Assembly (NCBI RefSeq): GCF_012932145.1
Contig: NZ_MWOK01000004.1
Span: forward strand, 190,167-222,666
Direction of reading: 5' to 3'
DNA length: 32,500 nucleotides
Source: Acidovorax sp. SRB_14
GTDB taxonomy: Bacteria > Pseudomonadota > Gammaproteobacteria > Burkholderiales > Burkholderiaceae_C
Below are positions 1 to 7,331 of this stretch, piece after piece (position 1 is the first letter of the stretch; the number at the start of each line of letters is the position of its first letter). A program made the translations under genes and the position numbers. The notes beneath the pieces were generated by a model. The model was given only the letters and a program-made list of their open reading frames with translations, did not search any database and was not told the origin of the DNA.

Positions 1-45
1 CAAAGGGCGAGCGGGGTCGCAGACAGTGGGGTCGCCCTTTCTTTG

Positions 46-79
46 GTGACTTTCTTTCGGCGAAGCGAAAGAAAGTCAC
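46..79. repeat. Perfect 14-bp inverted repeat, dispersed-repeat type hairpin
   Basis: Positions 46-59 and 66-79 are exact reverse complements around a 6-nt loop. The flanks are C/T-rich and then GC-rich. From memory, similar stems with the GACTTTCTTT core recur between genes in Comamonadaceae, so this is probably a dispersed palindromic element that may also act as a transcription terminator or 3'-end stabiliser. Only one copy is in this window, so repetitiveness is not shown here. Confidence 0.6.
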
Positions 80-159
80 TGCGCCGCCGGGCGCACATCC
101 CGGCCAGCTGCCCCAGGCAAAAAGCGCAGAGCCCAATAAAGCGCAGAGCTTATTTAAAA

Positions 160-205
160 GGATAGCTACCAGCGCAAGCCAGATAAGCCCAAGAGCCCAA
201 TTCGA
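160..205 (+). repeat. Copy (a) of a ~50-bp interspersed intergenic repeat
   Basis: The stretch contains ATAGCT, then AGCGCAAGCC, then AAGCCCAAGAGCCC. The same skeleton (AGCT, about 4 nt, GCGC, about 12 nt, AGCNC, GAGCC, T-rich end) occurs at about 1664-1715, 1752-1803, 4027-4085, 14143-14190 and 21535-21590. It lies just downstream of the DUF4197 stop codon. The family was recognised by eye, and the copies are diverged. Confidence 0.5.
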
Positions 206-229
206 CCCACAACAGGCCCGAAACAGCCG

Positions 230-931
230 TCACTTCAGCGCCCCAAACACCTTCTTCAAGATGGCGCTCCCCGCCGCCGCCGGGTTCTGTCGCAGCTGCT
301 GCTCTTGCTCGCCGATCACCAGGAACAGCCCGTCCAGCGTCTTGCCGGTCACGTACTGCTCGAGGGTCGCGTCCTCCTTCTTCACCAGGCCGAAGCCGGC
401 GGCCTTTCCGGCAAAGGCGTTGTACTGCTGGGCCAGGCCGACCTTGCGGGTGGCCTGGGTGACGATGGGCAGGAACTTCTGGCCCAGCGGGGCGCGGGTT
501 TTTTCGGAAAAGAACTGCGTCACCGACGTGTCGCCGCCGCTCAGGATGTTCTTGGCATCGGTCACGCTCATGCTGCGCACGGCGCCGACCAGCAGGTCCT
601 TGCCCATGGGCACGGCGGCTTCGGCGGCGCGGTTGATCGAGGTCTCCAGTTCCTCGATGCGCTGCCCCTGGCCGAACTTCTTCAGCAGCTTGGCGGCATC
701 GTTGAGGTAGCCCGGCAGCGGGATGCGCACCTTGGGGTTGTTCAGGAAGCCGCCGGACTGCCCCAGCAGGCCCACGGCGGCCAGCGCGCCCTGCTCGAGC
801 GCGGCCTTCACGCCGCTGCTGGCGTCGGCATTGCTCAGGTCCGCGAGCGTCAGCGCCTGCGCCCGCGCCCGCGCCGTGGCCAGGAGGATCAGGGCCGCAA
901 GGCCGGAGGCCTGGAATTGGCGTCGTTGCAT
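230..931 (-). CDS. DUF4197 domain-containing exported protein
   Basis: 233-aa protein of the DUF4197 family, whose function is unknown. The N-terminus has a signal peptide (MQRRQ, hydrophobic stretch to about residue 20, then ARARAQ as a likely cleavage site near residue 25), so it should be periplasmic or secreted. The remainder is an alpha-helical DUF4197 domain, including the SNADASSGVKAALEQGA segment near residues 33-51 and VTQFF/EKT motifs around residues 137-146. The start is supported by AAGGAG seven bases upstream of the ATG. The gene follows the HAD gene on the same strand with a 76-bp gap and could be cotranscribed. No catalytic residues are obvious. Family assignment is confident; role is unknown. 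Confidence 0.87.
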   Translation of the reverse strand: MQRRQFQASGLAALILLATARARAQALTLADLSNADASSGVKAALEQGALAAVGLLGQSGGFLNNPKVRIPLPGYLNDAAKLLKKFGQGQRIEELETSINRAAEAAVPMGKDLLVGAVRSMSVTDAKNILSGGDTSVTQFFSEKTRAPLGQKFLPIVTQATRKVGLAQQYNAFAGKAAGFGLVKKEDATLEQYVTGKTLDGLFLVIGEQEQQLRQNPAAAGSAILKKVFGALK

Positions 932-1007
932 GGAAGGCTCCTTGGAGAAAACGAAAACGGAAGATGGCCCCAGTGTGCCGCGTGTGTGAACGTGGCGTGA
1001 GAAGCCC

Positions 1008-1670
1008 CTAACCGAGCAGCGCCGGCAGCTCGGCCATGTCGGCCATCACATGCACGGCACCCGCCGCGCGCAGCGCCTCGGGCGTGCCGTGGCCCACGGG
1101 AGAAGGGCTGTAGCCGACCACCGTGGCGCCCGCGGCCACGCCCGCGGCGACACCGGTCACCGTGTCTTCGACCACCAGGCAGTGCGCGGGCGGCACGCCC
1201 AGGGCGGCGGCGGCCGCCAGGTACACGTCGGGCGCGGGCTTGGTGGCCGGCATTTCGTGGCCGCTGAAGATGCGGCCGGCAAAGTACGGCGCCAGGCCCA
1301 CCTGCGCCAGCTGCATCTCGACCTTGAAGCGGTCGGCGCCCGAAGCGCAGGCGATGCGGCCCTGCAGGCGCGCGTGCACGGCGCGCACCGCCTCGGGGGC
1401 GCCGGCGATAGGCAGCAGGTGCGCCTGCAGCTGGGCGTTGCGGCGCGCATAGAACTCGTCCATCCAGGCGTCGGTGAGCGCCCGGCCGGTGTGCGCCTCG
1501 ATGCGCGCGGCCTCGCTGCGCACCGTCTTGCCGATGAACAGGCGCATGCATTCCTCGGGCGCCAGCGCCCAGCCGGCCTCGTTGAGCATGGTGCAGAGCA
1601 CGCCGTTGGTGAGCGGTTCGCTGTCGACCAGCACGCCGTCACAGTCGAACAGGATGGCTTCAAATTTCAT
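1008..1670 (-). CDS. HAD-superfamily hydrolase (subfamily IA, phosphoglucomutase/phosphatase-like)
   Basis: 220-aa cytoplasmic HAD hydrolase. All four motifs are visible: motif I FDCDGVLVDSE with nucleophile D9 and acid/base D11, motif II serine S110 (CASGADRF), motif III K144 (ATKPAPDVY) and motif IV E168-D169 (VVEDT). The helical cap between motifs I and II is the C1 type seen in beta-phosphoglucomutase and phosphoglycolate phosphatase relatives, so it should act on a small phosphorylated metabolite; the exact substrate cannot be read from sequence. No Shine-Dalgarno is visible. The start codon sits at the edge of a dispersed repeat (about 1664-1715), so the repeat supplies the leader. Confidence 0.9.
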   Translation of the reverse strand: MKFEAILFDCDGVLVDSEPLTNGVLCTMLNEAGWALAPEECMRLFIGKTVRSEAARIEAHTGRALTDAWMDEFYARRNAQLQAHLLPIAGAPEAVRAVHARLQGRIACASGADRFKVEMQLAQVGLAPYFAGRIFSGHEMPATKPAPDVYLAAAAALGVPPAHCLVVEDTVTGVAAGVAAGATVVGYSPSPVGHGTPEALRAAGAVHVMADMAELPALLG

Positions 1671-1715
1671 AGCTATTGGCGCTTGATGGGTAAGCGTTTG
1701 GGGTGGTTTTGGCTG
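1664..1715 (+). repeat. Copy (b) of the ~50-bp interspersed repeat, at the HAD start codon
   Basis: The copy reads CATAGCTATTGGCGCTTGAT then GGTAAGCGTTTGGGG. It overlaps the HAD start codon (complement of 1668-1670) and fills the 5' leader of that gene. A second diverged copy follows at about 1752-1803. Confidence 0.5.
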
Positions 1716-1751
1716 GTATTTTGGAAACCACGCGGCCGGCGCGGCGCCGTT

Positions 1752-1803
1752 GCTTTTATTTTGATAGCTTCTCGCGCAGTCAGGCCAAGGGCTGGAAGCC
1801 TGT
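1752..1803 (+). repeat. Copy (c) of the ~50-bp interspersed repeat
   Basis: The copy reads TTTTGATAGCTTCTCGCGCA and later CAAGGGCTGGAAGCCTGTTT. It lies in the HAD/YchJ gap, 11 bp from the YchJ stop codon. It matches the reverse complement of copy (f) at 21535-21590 closely, including AAGGGCTGGA-GCCT. Confidence 0.55.
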
Positions 1804-1814
1804 TTGGCGTGAAA

Positions 1815-2225
1815 TCAGCGGCTGTCGCCGTCGACGTAGAACCAGCGCCCGGCTTCGCGCACGAAGCGGCTGAGCTCGTGCAGGCGCACGGCGCGGCCGG
1901 CGACGCGGTAGCGGGCGACAAACTCGACCTCGGCATGGTCGGCGCCCTGCACGCGGTGGCGGCGCACCTCCAGCCCGAGCCAGCGCGCGCCTGGCTCGAA
2001 CTCCAGCGTGGCCGGGCGGGTGCCCGCGTGCCATGTCGCGAGCAGGTAGTCGCGCCGCTGCAGCACGAACGCGCTGTAGCGCGAGCGCATCAGGTGCTCG
2101 GCGTCGGGCGCGGGCGTGTCGTTCAAATGGTCCAGATAGCGCCCGCAGCAGTCGCCGAGCGCCAGCGGCTGGCGCCGCGGCGAGAGTGCGCCACAGGGGC
2201 AGGGGGCAGAAAGCGGTGAAGGCAT
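1815..2225 (-). CDS. YchJ / UPF0225 family SEC-C-like protein
   Basis: 136-aa soluble protein of the YchJ (UPF0225) family. The N-terminal cysteine motif CPCG (residues 9-12) with paired C26-C27 forms the SEC-C-type zinc-binding knuckle. The family hallmark LMRSRYSAFVLQRRDYLL follows at residues 45-62, then an NTF2-like fold with a WFYVDGD ending. The internal ATG at 2225 is chosen because the family begins just before CPCG; the frame is open to 2300, but that extension (residues PWPARGGCPPRGAD) looks unrelated. No clear ribosome binding site is seen for either start. The biochemical role of the family is not established. It lies 93 bp downstream of the DUF2182 gene on the same strand. Confidence 0.85.
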   Translation of the reverse strand: MPSPLSAPCPCGALSPRRQPLALGDCCGRYLDHLNDTPAPDAEHLMRSRYSAFVLQRRDYLLATWHAGTRPATLEFEPGARWLGLEVRRHRVQGADHAEVEFVARYRVAGRAVRLHELSRFVREAGRWFYVDGDSR

Positions 2226-2318
2226 GGCCGCCGGATTGTCCGCGATCGTGGCCAGGTCGGCCCCGCGTGGGGGGCAGCCGCCCCTCGCTGGCCAAGGCAT
2301 GCGCCGCCGCGTCGGCGG

Positions 2319-3113
2319 CTAACGCCACAGGAGCAGCAGCTTGACCAGGCCCGCCGCCCCCAGGCCCAGGCCCAGCAGGGCAGCCAGCCGCTCGCCCGCG
2401 GGCAGCAGCTTCTCGATCGCGACCGCCATGGCGAGCGCGGCAACCCAGGCGAGGTTCATGGTGCCGCCCACGAACAGCAGGGCCATCAGCGCCCCGCAGC
2501 AGCCGACGCAGAACAGGCCGTGGCGCAGGCCCATCGCCCACGCGCCGCGCACGCCCGCGCGCCACTCGCCGAGCAAGAACCCCATCGGCGTGCGGCAGCG
2601 CGACAGGCAGGCCCGCTTGAGCGGCGAGAACTGGTAGGCGCCCGCGATGCACAGCAGCAGCGCGGTGAGCCACGCCGACCGGCTGGCGGCCATCGGATCG
2701 GTCCAGCCCAGGGCCTGCAAGGCCCATTGCGCCGCGGTCGCCGCCCCGCTGAAGGCGCCCCACACCAGGAGGTAGGCGGCCACAAACGCCAGCGCCCGCG
2801 CCTGTTCTGCGCTGCGCTCGCACAGCCGGGTGAAGGCCAGGACCATGGGCAGCGCCGACGGCAGCATCATCGCGGCCATCATCAGCGCCCACATCGCCCA
2901 GACCGCGAGCACGCTGGCCGCGCCCCAGTCGGCAGCGTCCGGCATGGCCAGCTGCGCCAGCGGCTGGCCCATGTCGACCGCCATCCAGACCAACACGGCC
3001 CAGCAGACCAGGCTGGCGGCCAATATCCCCGCGGCCCATCGGCGGCGGTGGGCCATGGGCGAGCCACCACTCTGCGGGGCTGGGGCGCCCGAAGCGCGTT
3101 CCGGTTTTCGCAT
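2319..3113 (-). CDS. DUF2182 polytopic membrane protein (predicted metal-binding)
   Basis: 264-aa inner-membrane protein of the DUF2182 family, described as a predicted metal-binding integral membrane protein. About six to seven hydrophobic segments are visible. Motifs: WAMWALMMAAMMLPS (72-86), a methionine-rich helix; GAYQFSPLKRACLSRC (158-173) with C169 and C173; and GLRHGLFCVGCCGALMALL (195-213) with C202, C205 and C206. These Met/Cys/His clusters could bind soft metals such as copper; that is inference. The ATG at 3113 follows AGGAAGG at good spacing; an in-frame GTG lies six bases further upstream. The DUF1326 gene is divergently transcribed next door, and the two families often neighbour each other. 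Confidence 0.87.
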   Translation of the reverse strand: MRKPERASGAPAPQSGGSPMAHRRRWAAGILAASLVCWAVLVWMAVDMGQPLAQLAMPDAADWGAASVLAVWAMWALMMAAMMLPSALPMVLAFTRLCERSAEQARALAFVAAYLLVWGAFSGAATAAQWALQALGWTDPMAASRSAWLTALLLCIAGAYQFSPLKRACLSRCRTPMGFLLGEWRAGVRGAWAMGLRHGLFCVGCCGALMALLFVGGTMNLAWVAALAMAVAIEKLLPAGERLAALLGLGLGAAGLVKLLLLWR

Positions 3114-3349
3114 GGGCACCCCTTCCTGCGCGTCAGGCGCGCAATCCCACGATGCGCGTGACGGTGCCGGCCGTCAAGCCGCAGGGCACGGGCTCGGCAC
3201 GCCCATCGGGCAGGTTGCCGGCAGGGCGAAAGTCCAGCTTGCGAACGTTCCGGCGCAGGCATAGAGTGCTTGGGTGCAGCCGCTGCTGCCCGCCTTGAGC
3301 GCCCTGCACGCCGGGTTCCGCACCGGCACCTCGCACAAGGAGTAACACC

Positions 3350-3964
3350 ATGTCTGCTTGGCACATCACAGGTCACTACATGGAGACCTGCAATTGCACA
3401 TTTCTGTGCCCCTGCATCGTCTCCAACCTCACAGCACGGCCGACCGAAGGCGACTGCAAGGCGGCCCTTGCGTTCCACATCGACCAAGGCGCGAAGGACG
3501 GCCTGGCGCTCGACGGGCTGTCCTTCGTGCTGATGCTGCATGCGCCCGGCCCGATGGTCGAAGGCCACCTGACCGTGGGGCTGATCGTTGACGACCGCGC
3601 TTCGGACCCGCAGCTCGAGGCCCTTGGCGCCATCGCGAGCGGAGCGGCCGGCGGTCCCATGGCCGCCCTGGCGCCGCTGGTCGGCACGAACGCCGGCATC
3701 GAACGGCGCCCGATCCGCTTCGACGCCCAGGGGCTGCATTACGCGCTGGCCGCAGGCGATCTGGTGGACCAGGCCTGCGACGGCGTGCCGAGCGCCGCCG
3801 ACCCGGCACAGGCCATCGGCATCGACCACACCATGCACCCGGTCAACGGCCGGCTGTCTCTGGCCAAGGCCACGCACAGCCGCTTTCACGCCTTCGGCAT
3901 CGACTGGGACGACAGCAGCGGCACCCGCAACGGGCACTTTGCGCCGTTTGCCTGGGCCGGCTGA
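3350..3964 (+). CDS. DUF1326 domain-containing protein
   Basis: 204-aa protein of the DUF1326 family, with no signal peptide, so probably cytoplasmic. The N-terminus has a striking cysteine cluster, CNCTFLCPC (C14, C16, C20, C22), plus C36, followed by a mixed domain to the C-terminal GHFAPFAW motif. The cluster looks suited to metal or metallocluster binding, although the function of the family is unestablished. The start is well supported by AAGGAG seven bases before the ATG. The gene is divergent from the DUF2182 gene with a 236-bp shared upstream region. I infer a joint role in metal handling. Confidence 0.88.
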   Translation: MSAWHITGHYMETCNCTFLCPCIVSNLTARPTEGDCKAALAFHIDQGAKDGLALDGLSFVLMLHAPGPMVEGHLTVGLIVDDRASDPQLEALGAIASGAAGGPMAALAPLVGTNAGIERRPIRFDAQGLHYALAAGDLVDQACDGVPSAADPAQAIGIDHTMHPVNGRLSLAKATHSRFHAFGIDWDDSSGTRNGHFAPFAWAG

Positions 3965-4026
3965 GGTCTGTCGCAGGAAGCGCTCGCAGCGCGCGCGGGC
4001 CTGGCGCCGCCCGGAAGGCGCCGTTC

Positions 4027-4085
4027 AGCTATCAAAAAAAGAGCTTACAGCGCTGACCCCGACTGCGCTGCAGCCTGTTTTCATC
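4027..4085 (+). repeat. Copy (d) of the ~50-bp interspersed repeat
   Basis: The copy contains AGAGCTTACAGCGCTGACCC and GCGCTGCAGCCTGTTTTCAT, fitting the AGCT...GCGC...AGCCTGTTT skeleton of the other copies. It sits between DUF1326 and DUF421. A GGCGCC inverted repeat with an 8-nt loop (4003-4022) lies just upstream and could help end DUF1326 transcription, but it has no clear U-tract. Confidence 0.45.
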
Positions 4086-4243
4086 CATAAACCAACCCTT
4101 GTCTGGGAGAAGGAGGTCCGACCTGAGACGCGCGGGAAAAGGGCCGCTCGGCCTGCCCTGCACGCCATGCGGCACCGCGGCCCGTAGACTGGCCGCTTCT
4201 GTCGGTGCGGCCTCCGCCGCGCCCTGCAAGGGAGGAGATGCCA

Positions 4244-4723
4244 ATGTTCTCGATGAGCGTGCCGTGGTGGGAGTTTGTGCTGCGCGGGGTGGCGGTGTAC
4301 CTGTTCCTGCTGGTGTTTCTGCGCCTGACGGGCAAGCGCCAGACGGGACAGTACGCGCCATTTGACCTGGTCTTGCTGCTGATCCTGTCGAACGCGGTGC
4401 AAAACTCGATGAACGCCGGCGACAACTCGCTGGTCGGCGGCCTGATCTCGGCCAGCACGCTGCTCAGTTGCCATGTGGCGCTGGCGCACCTGAGCTTTCG
4501 CCACCCCCGGATTTCGCGCTGGGTCGACGGCAAGGCGCAGAAGCTGATCGACCAGGGACAGATCGACCGCGCCGTGATGCGCAGCGAACTGCTGACCCAC
4601 GACGACCTGGAAGCGGCGCTGCGCGCCGGCGGCTGCCTGAACGCCCACGAGGTCGAGCGCGCCACCATCGAGACCAACGGCCAGATCACCGTGGTGCTGC
4701 GCCAGCGCAGCGGCGCCGCCTGA
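4244..4723 (+). CDS. DUF421 (YetF-like) membrane protein
   Basis: 159-aa inner-membrane protein of the DUF421/YetF family. Three N-terminal transmembrane helices are seen (about residues 9-27, 38-56, 62-82), followed by a cytoplasmic domain (about 85-155) typical of the family, including the KRQTGQYAPFDLVLLLILSN segment (31-50) around helix 2. The ATG at 4244 is preferred because GGAGGA lies seven bases upstream; an in-frame ATG at 4238 abuts that site. The family function is poorly defined; some members are linked to sporulation or stress in Bacillus, which cannot be transferred here. It appears monocistronic. Confidence 0.85.
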   Translation: MFSMSVPWWEFVLRGVAVYLFLLVFLRLTGKRQTGQYAPFDLVLLLILSNAVQNSMNAGDNSLVGGLISASTLLSCHVALAHLSFRHPRISRWVDGKAQKLIDQGQIDRAVMRSELLTHDDLEAALRAGGCLNAHEVERATIETNGQITVVLRQRSGAA

Positions 4724-4820
4724 GCCTGGGGTGGCGCCCCGGCGGCCGCGCTGCCGGGTGTGAGCAGCCCTGGATCCGTTAAGCAAATGCCGATTTATTA
4801 TTTGCGGTTTGCATATTCCA

Positions 4821-4834
4821 TGCATCATCATGCA
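4821..4834. promoter_or_regulatory. AT-rich palindromic region upstream of the lysR-led operon
   Basis: TGCATCATCATGCA (4821-4834) is an imperfect-centre palindrome with 5-bp arms, flanked by ATATT (left) and AATAT (right), giving a larger interrupted dyad at about 4813-4838. It ends only about 17-20 bp before the LysR start codon, inside a 130-bp AT-rich gap in a GC-rich genome. This is the natural place for the operon promoter and for LysR autoregulation. No confident -35/-10 pair was assigned. Confidence 0.35.
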
Positions 4835-4854
4835 ATATTTGAATCATTGAACGC

Positions 4855-5835
4855 ATGGAACTCCGCCAACTCGAAGCCTTCGCTGCCGTCATGTCGGTGG
4901 GCAGCGTCACGGGCGCGGCCAAGCTGCTGAACCGTTCGCAGCCGGCCGTGACGCGGCTCGTGCAGGAGCTCGAGGCCGAGATCGGCTACGCACTGTTCAC
5001 GCGCCACGGTCCGCGGGTCACGCCGACCGCGCAGGGCCTGCTGCTCTACGAAGACGCCGAACGGGCGCTGGCCAGCCTGCGCCAGGTCCATGCGCGCGCG
5101 GCCGAGATCGCCCGTGGCGATGACCAGCCGCTGCGGCTGGCCGCCACCTCGGCCCTGGCGGTCGGGCTGCTGCCGCAGGCGCTGCGGCGCGCCGAGGCGC
5201 ACCTGGGCGCCACCCCGGTCCAGCTGCGCTCGGCCGCGCCCGAACAGGTCGTGCACGCAGTGCTGACCGGCGCCGTGCAGCTGGGCGCCTGCAGCCTGCC
5301 GCTGGAGCACCGCGGCCTGCAGGTGCACTGGATCGCGCAACTGCCCTGCGTGGCGGTGCTGGCGCAGGGCGACCCGCTGGCGGCCCTGGCCACCGTGCCG
5401 CTGGCCGCGCTGACGCAGCGGCGCCTGATCACTTTGAGCAACCCGTTTCGCCTGCGCCACCGGCTGGACGCGGTGCTGGGGCCCAACCCGCGGCGCGGCG
5501 ATGGCCTGATAGAGACCAACGCCTCCATCAACGCCCAGGCCCTGGTGCGCGCCGGGCTGGGCGTGGCCGTGCTGGAGCCGCTCACGGCCCTGGGCGCGCC
5601 GCTCGATGGCGTGGTCGTGCGCCCGCTGGACGTCGATATTCCTTTCTTCTTTGGCGTGATCACCCCGCAGGCCCACCCACTGACGGCGCCCGTGCGCGCC
5701 CTGGCCGAGGCGCTGCGCGAAGCGGCCCTGGCCCTGCCGGGCTGCCGGCAACACGATGTGGCCGACCACGCGAGCCTGCTGCAGGCCGGGTCCGCGGGCG
5801 ATGCCGCGCCCCCTCTGACACTTACGAACCCATGA
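4855..5835 (+). CDS. LysR-family transcriptional regulator
   Basis: 326-aa LysR-type regulator. The winged helix-turn-helix occupies residues 1-60 (MELRQLEAFAAVMSVGSVTG then AAKLLNRSQPAVTRLVQELE), and a periplasmic-binding-like effector domain spans about 90-300. It is the first gene of a nine-gene same-strand operon; its stop overlaps the next start as ATGA. Most LysR genes are transcribed divergently from their targets, so this layout means the regulator shares its targets' transcript. It likely senses the compound imported or processed by the downstream genes; the ligand is unknown. No convincing Shine-Dalgarno precedes the ATG. The start is set by the canonical MELRQL beginning. Confidence 0.92.
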   Translation: MELRQLEAFAAVMSVGSVTGAAKLLNRSQPAVTRLVQELEAEIGYALFTRHGPRVTPTAQGLLLYEDAERALASLRQVHARAAEIARGDDQPLRLAATSALAVGLLPQALRRAEAHLGATPVQLRSAAPEQVVHAVLTGAVQLGACSLPLEHRGLQVHWIAQLPCVAVLAQGDPLAALATVPLAALTQRRLITLSNPFRLRHRLDAVLGPNPRRGDGLIETNASINAQALVRAGLGVAVLEPLTALGAPLDGVVVRPLDVDIPFFFGVITPQAHPLTAPVRALAEALREAALALPGCRQHDVADHASLLQAGSAGDAAPPLTLTNP

Positions 5836-7331
5836 ATTCAACGACCGACCTCTTCCCCATGAACCACGTCTGCGCAGACGGCCTGGCGGCGCTGGAAGCG
5901 CGCCTGCGCCAGGACTTGCAGTGGCTGTGCCTGCCCCCGCGGCGCTGGGTGCCGCCGCGCCAGCAGGACGGCGCCGAGGTGCTCGACACCGCCATCGTCG
6001 GCGGCGGCATGGCCGGCCTGGCGCTGGCCGCCGCGCTCACCCACCTGGGCGTGCAGGCGCGCATCTTCGACCGCGCGCCCGAAGGCTTCGAAGGCCCCTG
6101 GGCCACGACGGCGCGCATGGAGACGCTGCGCTCGCCCAAGGAACTGACCGGCCCGGCGCTCGGCTTTGGCGCCCTCACCTTCCGCGCCTGGTTCGAGGCC
6201 CAGTTCGGCCTGGCCGCCTGGGAAGCGCTCGACAAGATCCCGCGCCTGCAGTGGATGGACTATTTGCGCTGGTACCGCCGCGTGCTCGCGCTCGACGTGC
6301 GCAACGAGCAGCGCGTGCTGGCCGTGCGGCCGCGCGCCGACGGCGTGGTGCAGCTCGACCTGGCAGACGACACGCAGGGCGGGCGCCCGTACCAGGTGCT
6401 CGCACGCCACGTGGTGCTGGCCACCGGCCGCGACGGCCTCGGCGGCCCCTGGGTGCCCGACTGGGCGCAGGCGCTGCCGCGCGACCGCTGGGCGCATTCG
6501 GCCGACCTCTGGGATGCCGCGCGGCTCGCGGGCAAGCGCGTGGCCGTCATCGGCGGCGGCGCCTCGGCCATGGACAGCGCCGGCACCGCGCTCGAAGCGG
6601 GCGCGGCGCGCGTTGACCTGCTGGTGCGCCGCAGCGAGATGCCGCGCATCAACAAGGGCAAGGGCGCCGGCAGCCCCGGCGTGGCGCACGGCTTCCAGGC
6701 GCTCCCCGACGACTGGAAATGGCGCTTTCGCCACTACATCAACGTGCAGCAGGTGCCGCCGCCGCACGGCAGCACGCTACGCGTTTCGCGCCATGCGAAC
6801 GCGCACTTCCACCTGGGCACGCCCGTGCTGTCGGCCGCGCAGCGCAGCGACGGCGCGCTGCGCCTGGACACCGCCAAGGGCCCGCTGGCCACCGACTTCG
6901 TGGTCTTTTGCACCGGCTTTCGCCCCGACTGGGGCCAGCGCCCCGAGTTCGCCGCTTTCGCCCCGCAGGTGCGGCTGTGGCAGGACCGCTACCAGCCCGC
7001 ACCGGGCCAGGAAGACGCCGAACTGGCGCAGTCGCCCGACCTGGGCGCGCTGCTCGAATTCCAGGAAAAGGCCCCCGGCGCCTGCCCCGGGCTCGAGCGC
7101 GTGCACTGCTTCTGCTACCCGTCGGCGCTGTCGCACGGCGCGGTGGCAGGCGACATTCCGCAGATCAGCGACGGTGCCAAGCGCCTGGGCCAGGGCCTGG
7201 CCGCGAGCCTGTTCACCGAAGACGCCGCACTGCACTTTGCCGCGATGGAGCGCTACGCCGAGCCCGAGCTCGACGGCGACGAATGGACGCCGGCCGACTT
7301 TCCCGCCTACGTCGACGGAGAGCGCCCATGA
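5832..7331 (+). CDS. FAD/NAD(P)-dependent oxidoreductase (FMO-like)
   Basis: 499-aa two-dinucleotide-binding flavoprotein. An FAD Rossmann motif AIVGGGMAG is at residues 54-62 with acidic D80 at the end of strand 2; a second NAD(P) motif VAVIGGGASAMD is at 237-248. WAHSADLWD (220-228) resembles the histidine-containing fingerprint of flavin monooxygenases. ATGR (197-200) and a late CTGF motif near residue 360 complete the fold. The likely chemistry is NAD(P)H-dependent oxygenation or oxidation of an imported small molecule in the cytoplasm. The start overlaps lysR (ATGA), and the stop overlaps the permease gene the same way. Residues 1-50 are an extra segment of unknown role. The substrate is unassigned. 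Confidence 0.83.
   Translation: MNSTTDLFPMNHVCADGLAALEARLRQDLQWLCLPPRRWVPPRQQDGAEVLDTAIVGGGMAGLALAAALTHLGVQARIFDRAPEGFEGPWATTARMETLRSPKELTGPALGFGALTFRAWFEAQFGLAAWEALDKIPRLQWMDYLRWYRRVLALDVRNEQRVLAVRPRADGVVQLDLADDTQGGRPYQVLARHVVLATGRDGLGGPWVPDWAQALPRDRWAHSADLWDAARLAGKRVAVIGGGASAMDSAGTALEAGAARVDLLVRRSEMPRINKGKGAGSPGVAHGFQALPDDWKWRFRHYINVQQVPPPHGSTLRVSRHANAHFHLGTPVLSAAQRSDGALRLDTAKGPLATDFVVFCTGFRPDWGQRPEFAAFAPQVRLWQDRYQPAPGQEDAELAQSPDLGALLEFQEKAPGACPGLERVHCFCYPSALSHGAVAGDIPQISDGAKRLGQGLAASLFTEDAALHFAAMERYAEPELDGDEWTPADFPAYVDGERP

Noticed and set aside
261-1000. Plus-strand open frames opposite DUF4197
   Set aside because: Shadows in GC-rich DNA; the minus strand frame has the signal peptide and ribosome binding site.
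3133-3369. 78-aa open frame on the minus strand between DUF2182 and DUF1326
   Set aside because: No family match, no ribosome binding site, and it occupies the shared promoter region; the two Met at its start are antisense to the DUF1326 start.
4003-4022. GGCGCC hairpin after DUF1326 as a terminator
   Set aside because: Six-bp stem with no U-tract; too weak to call.
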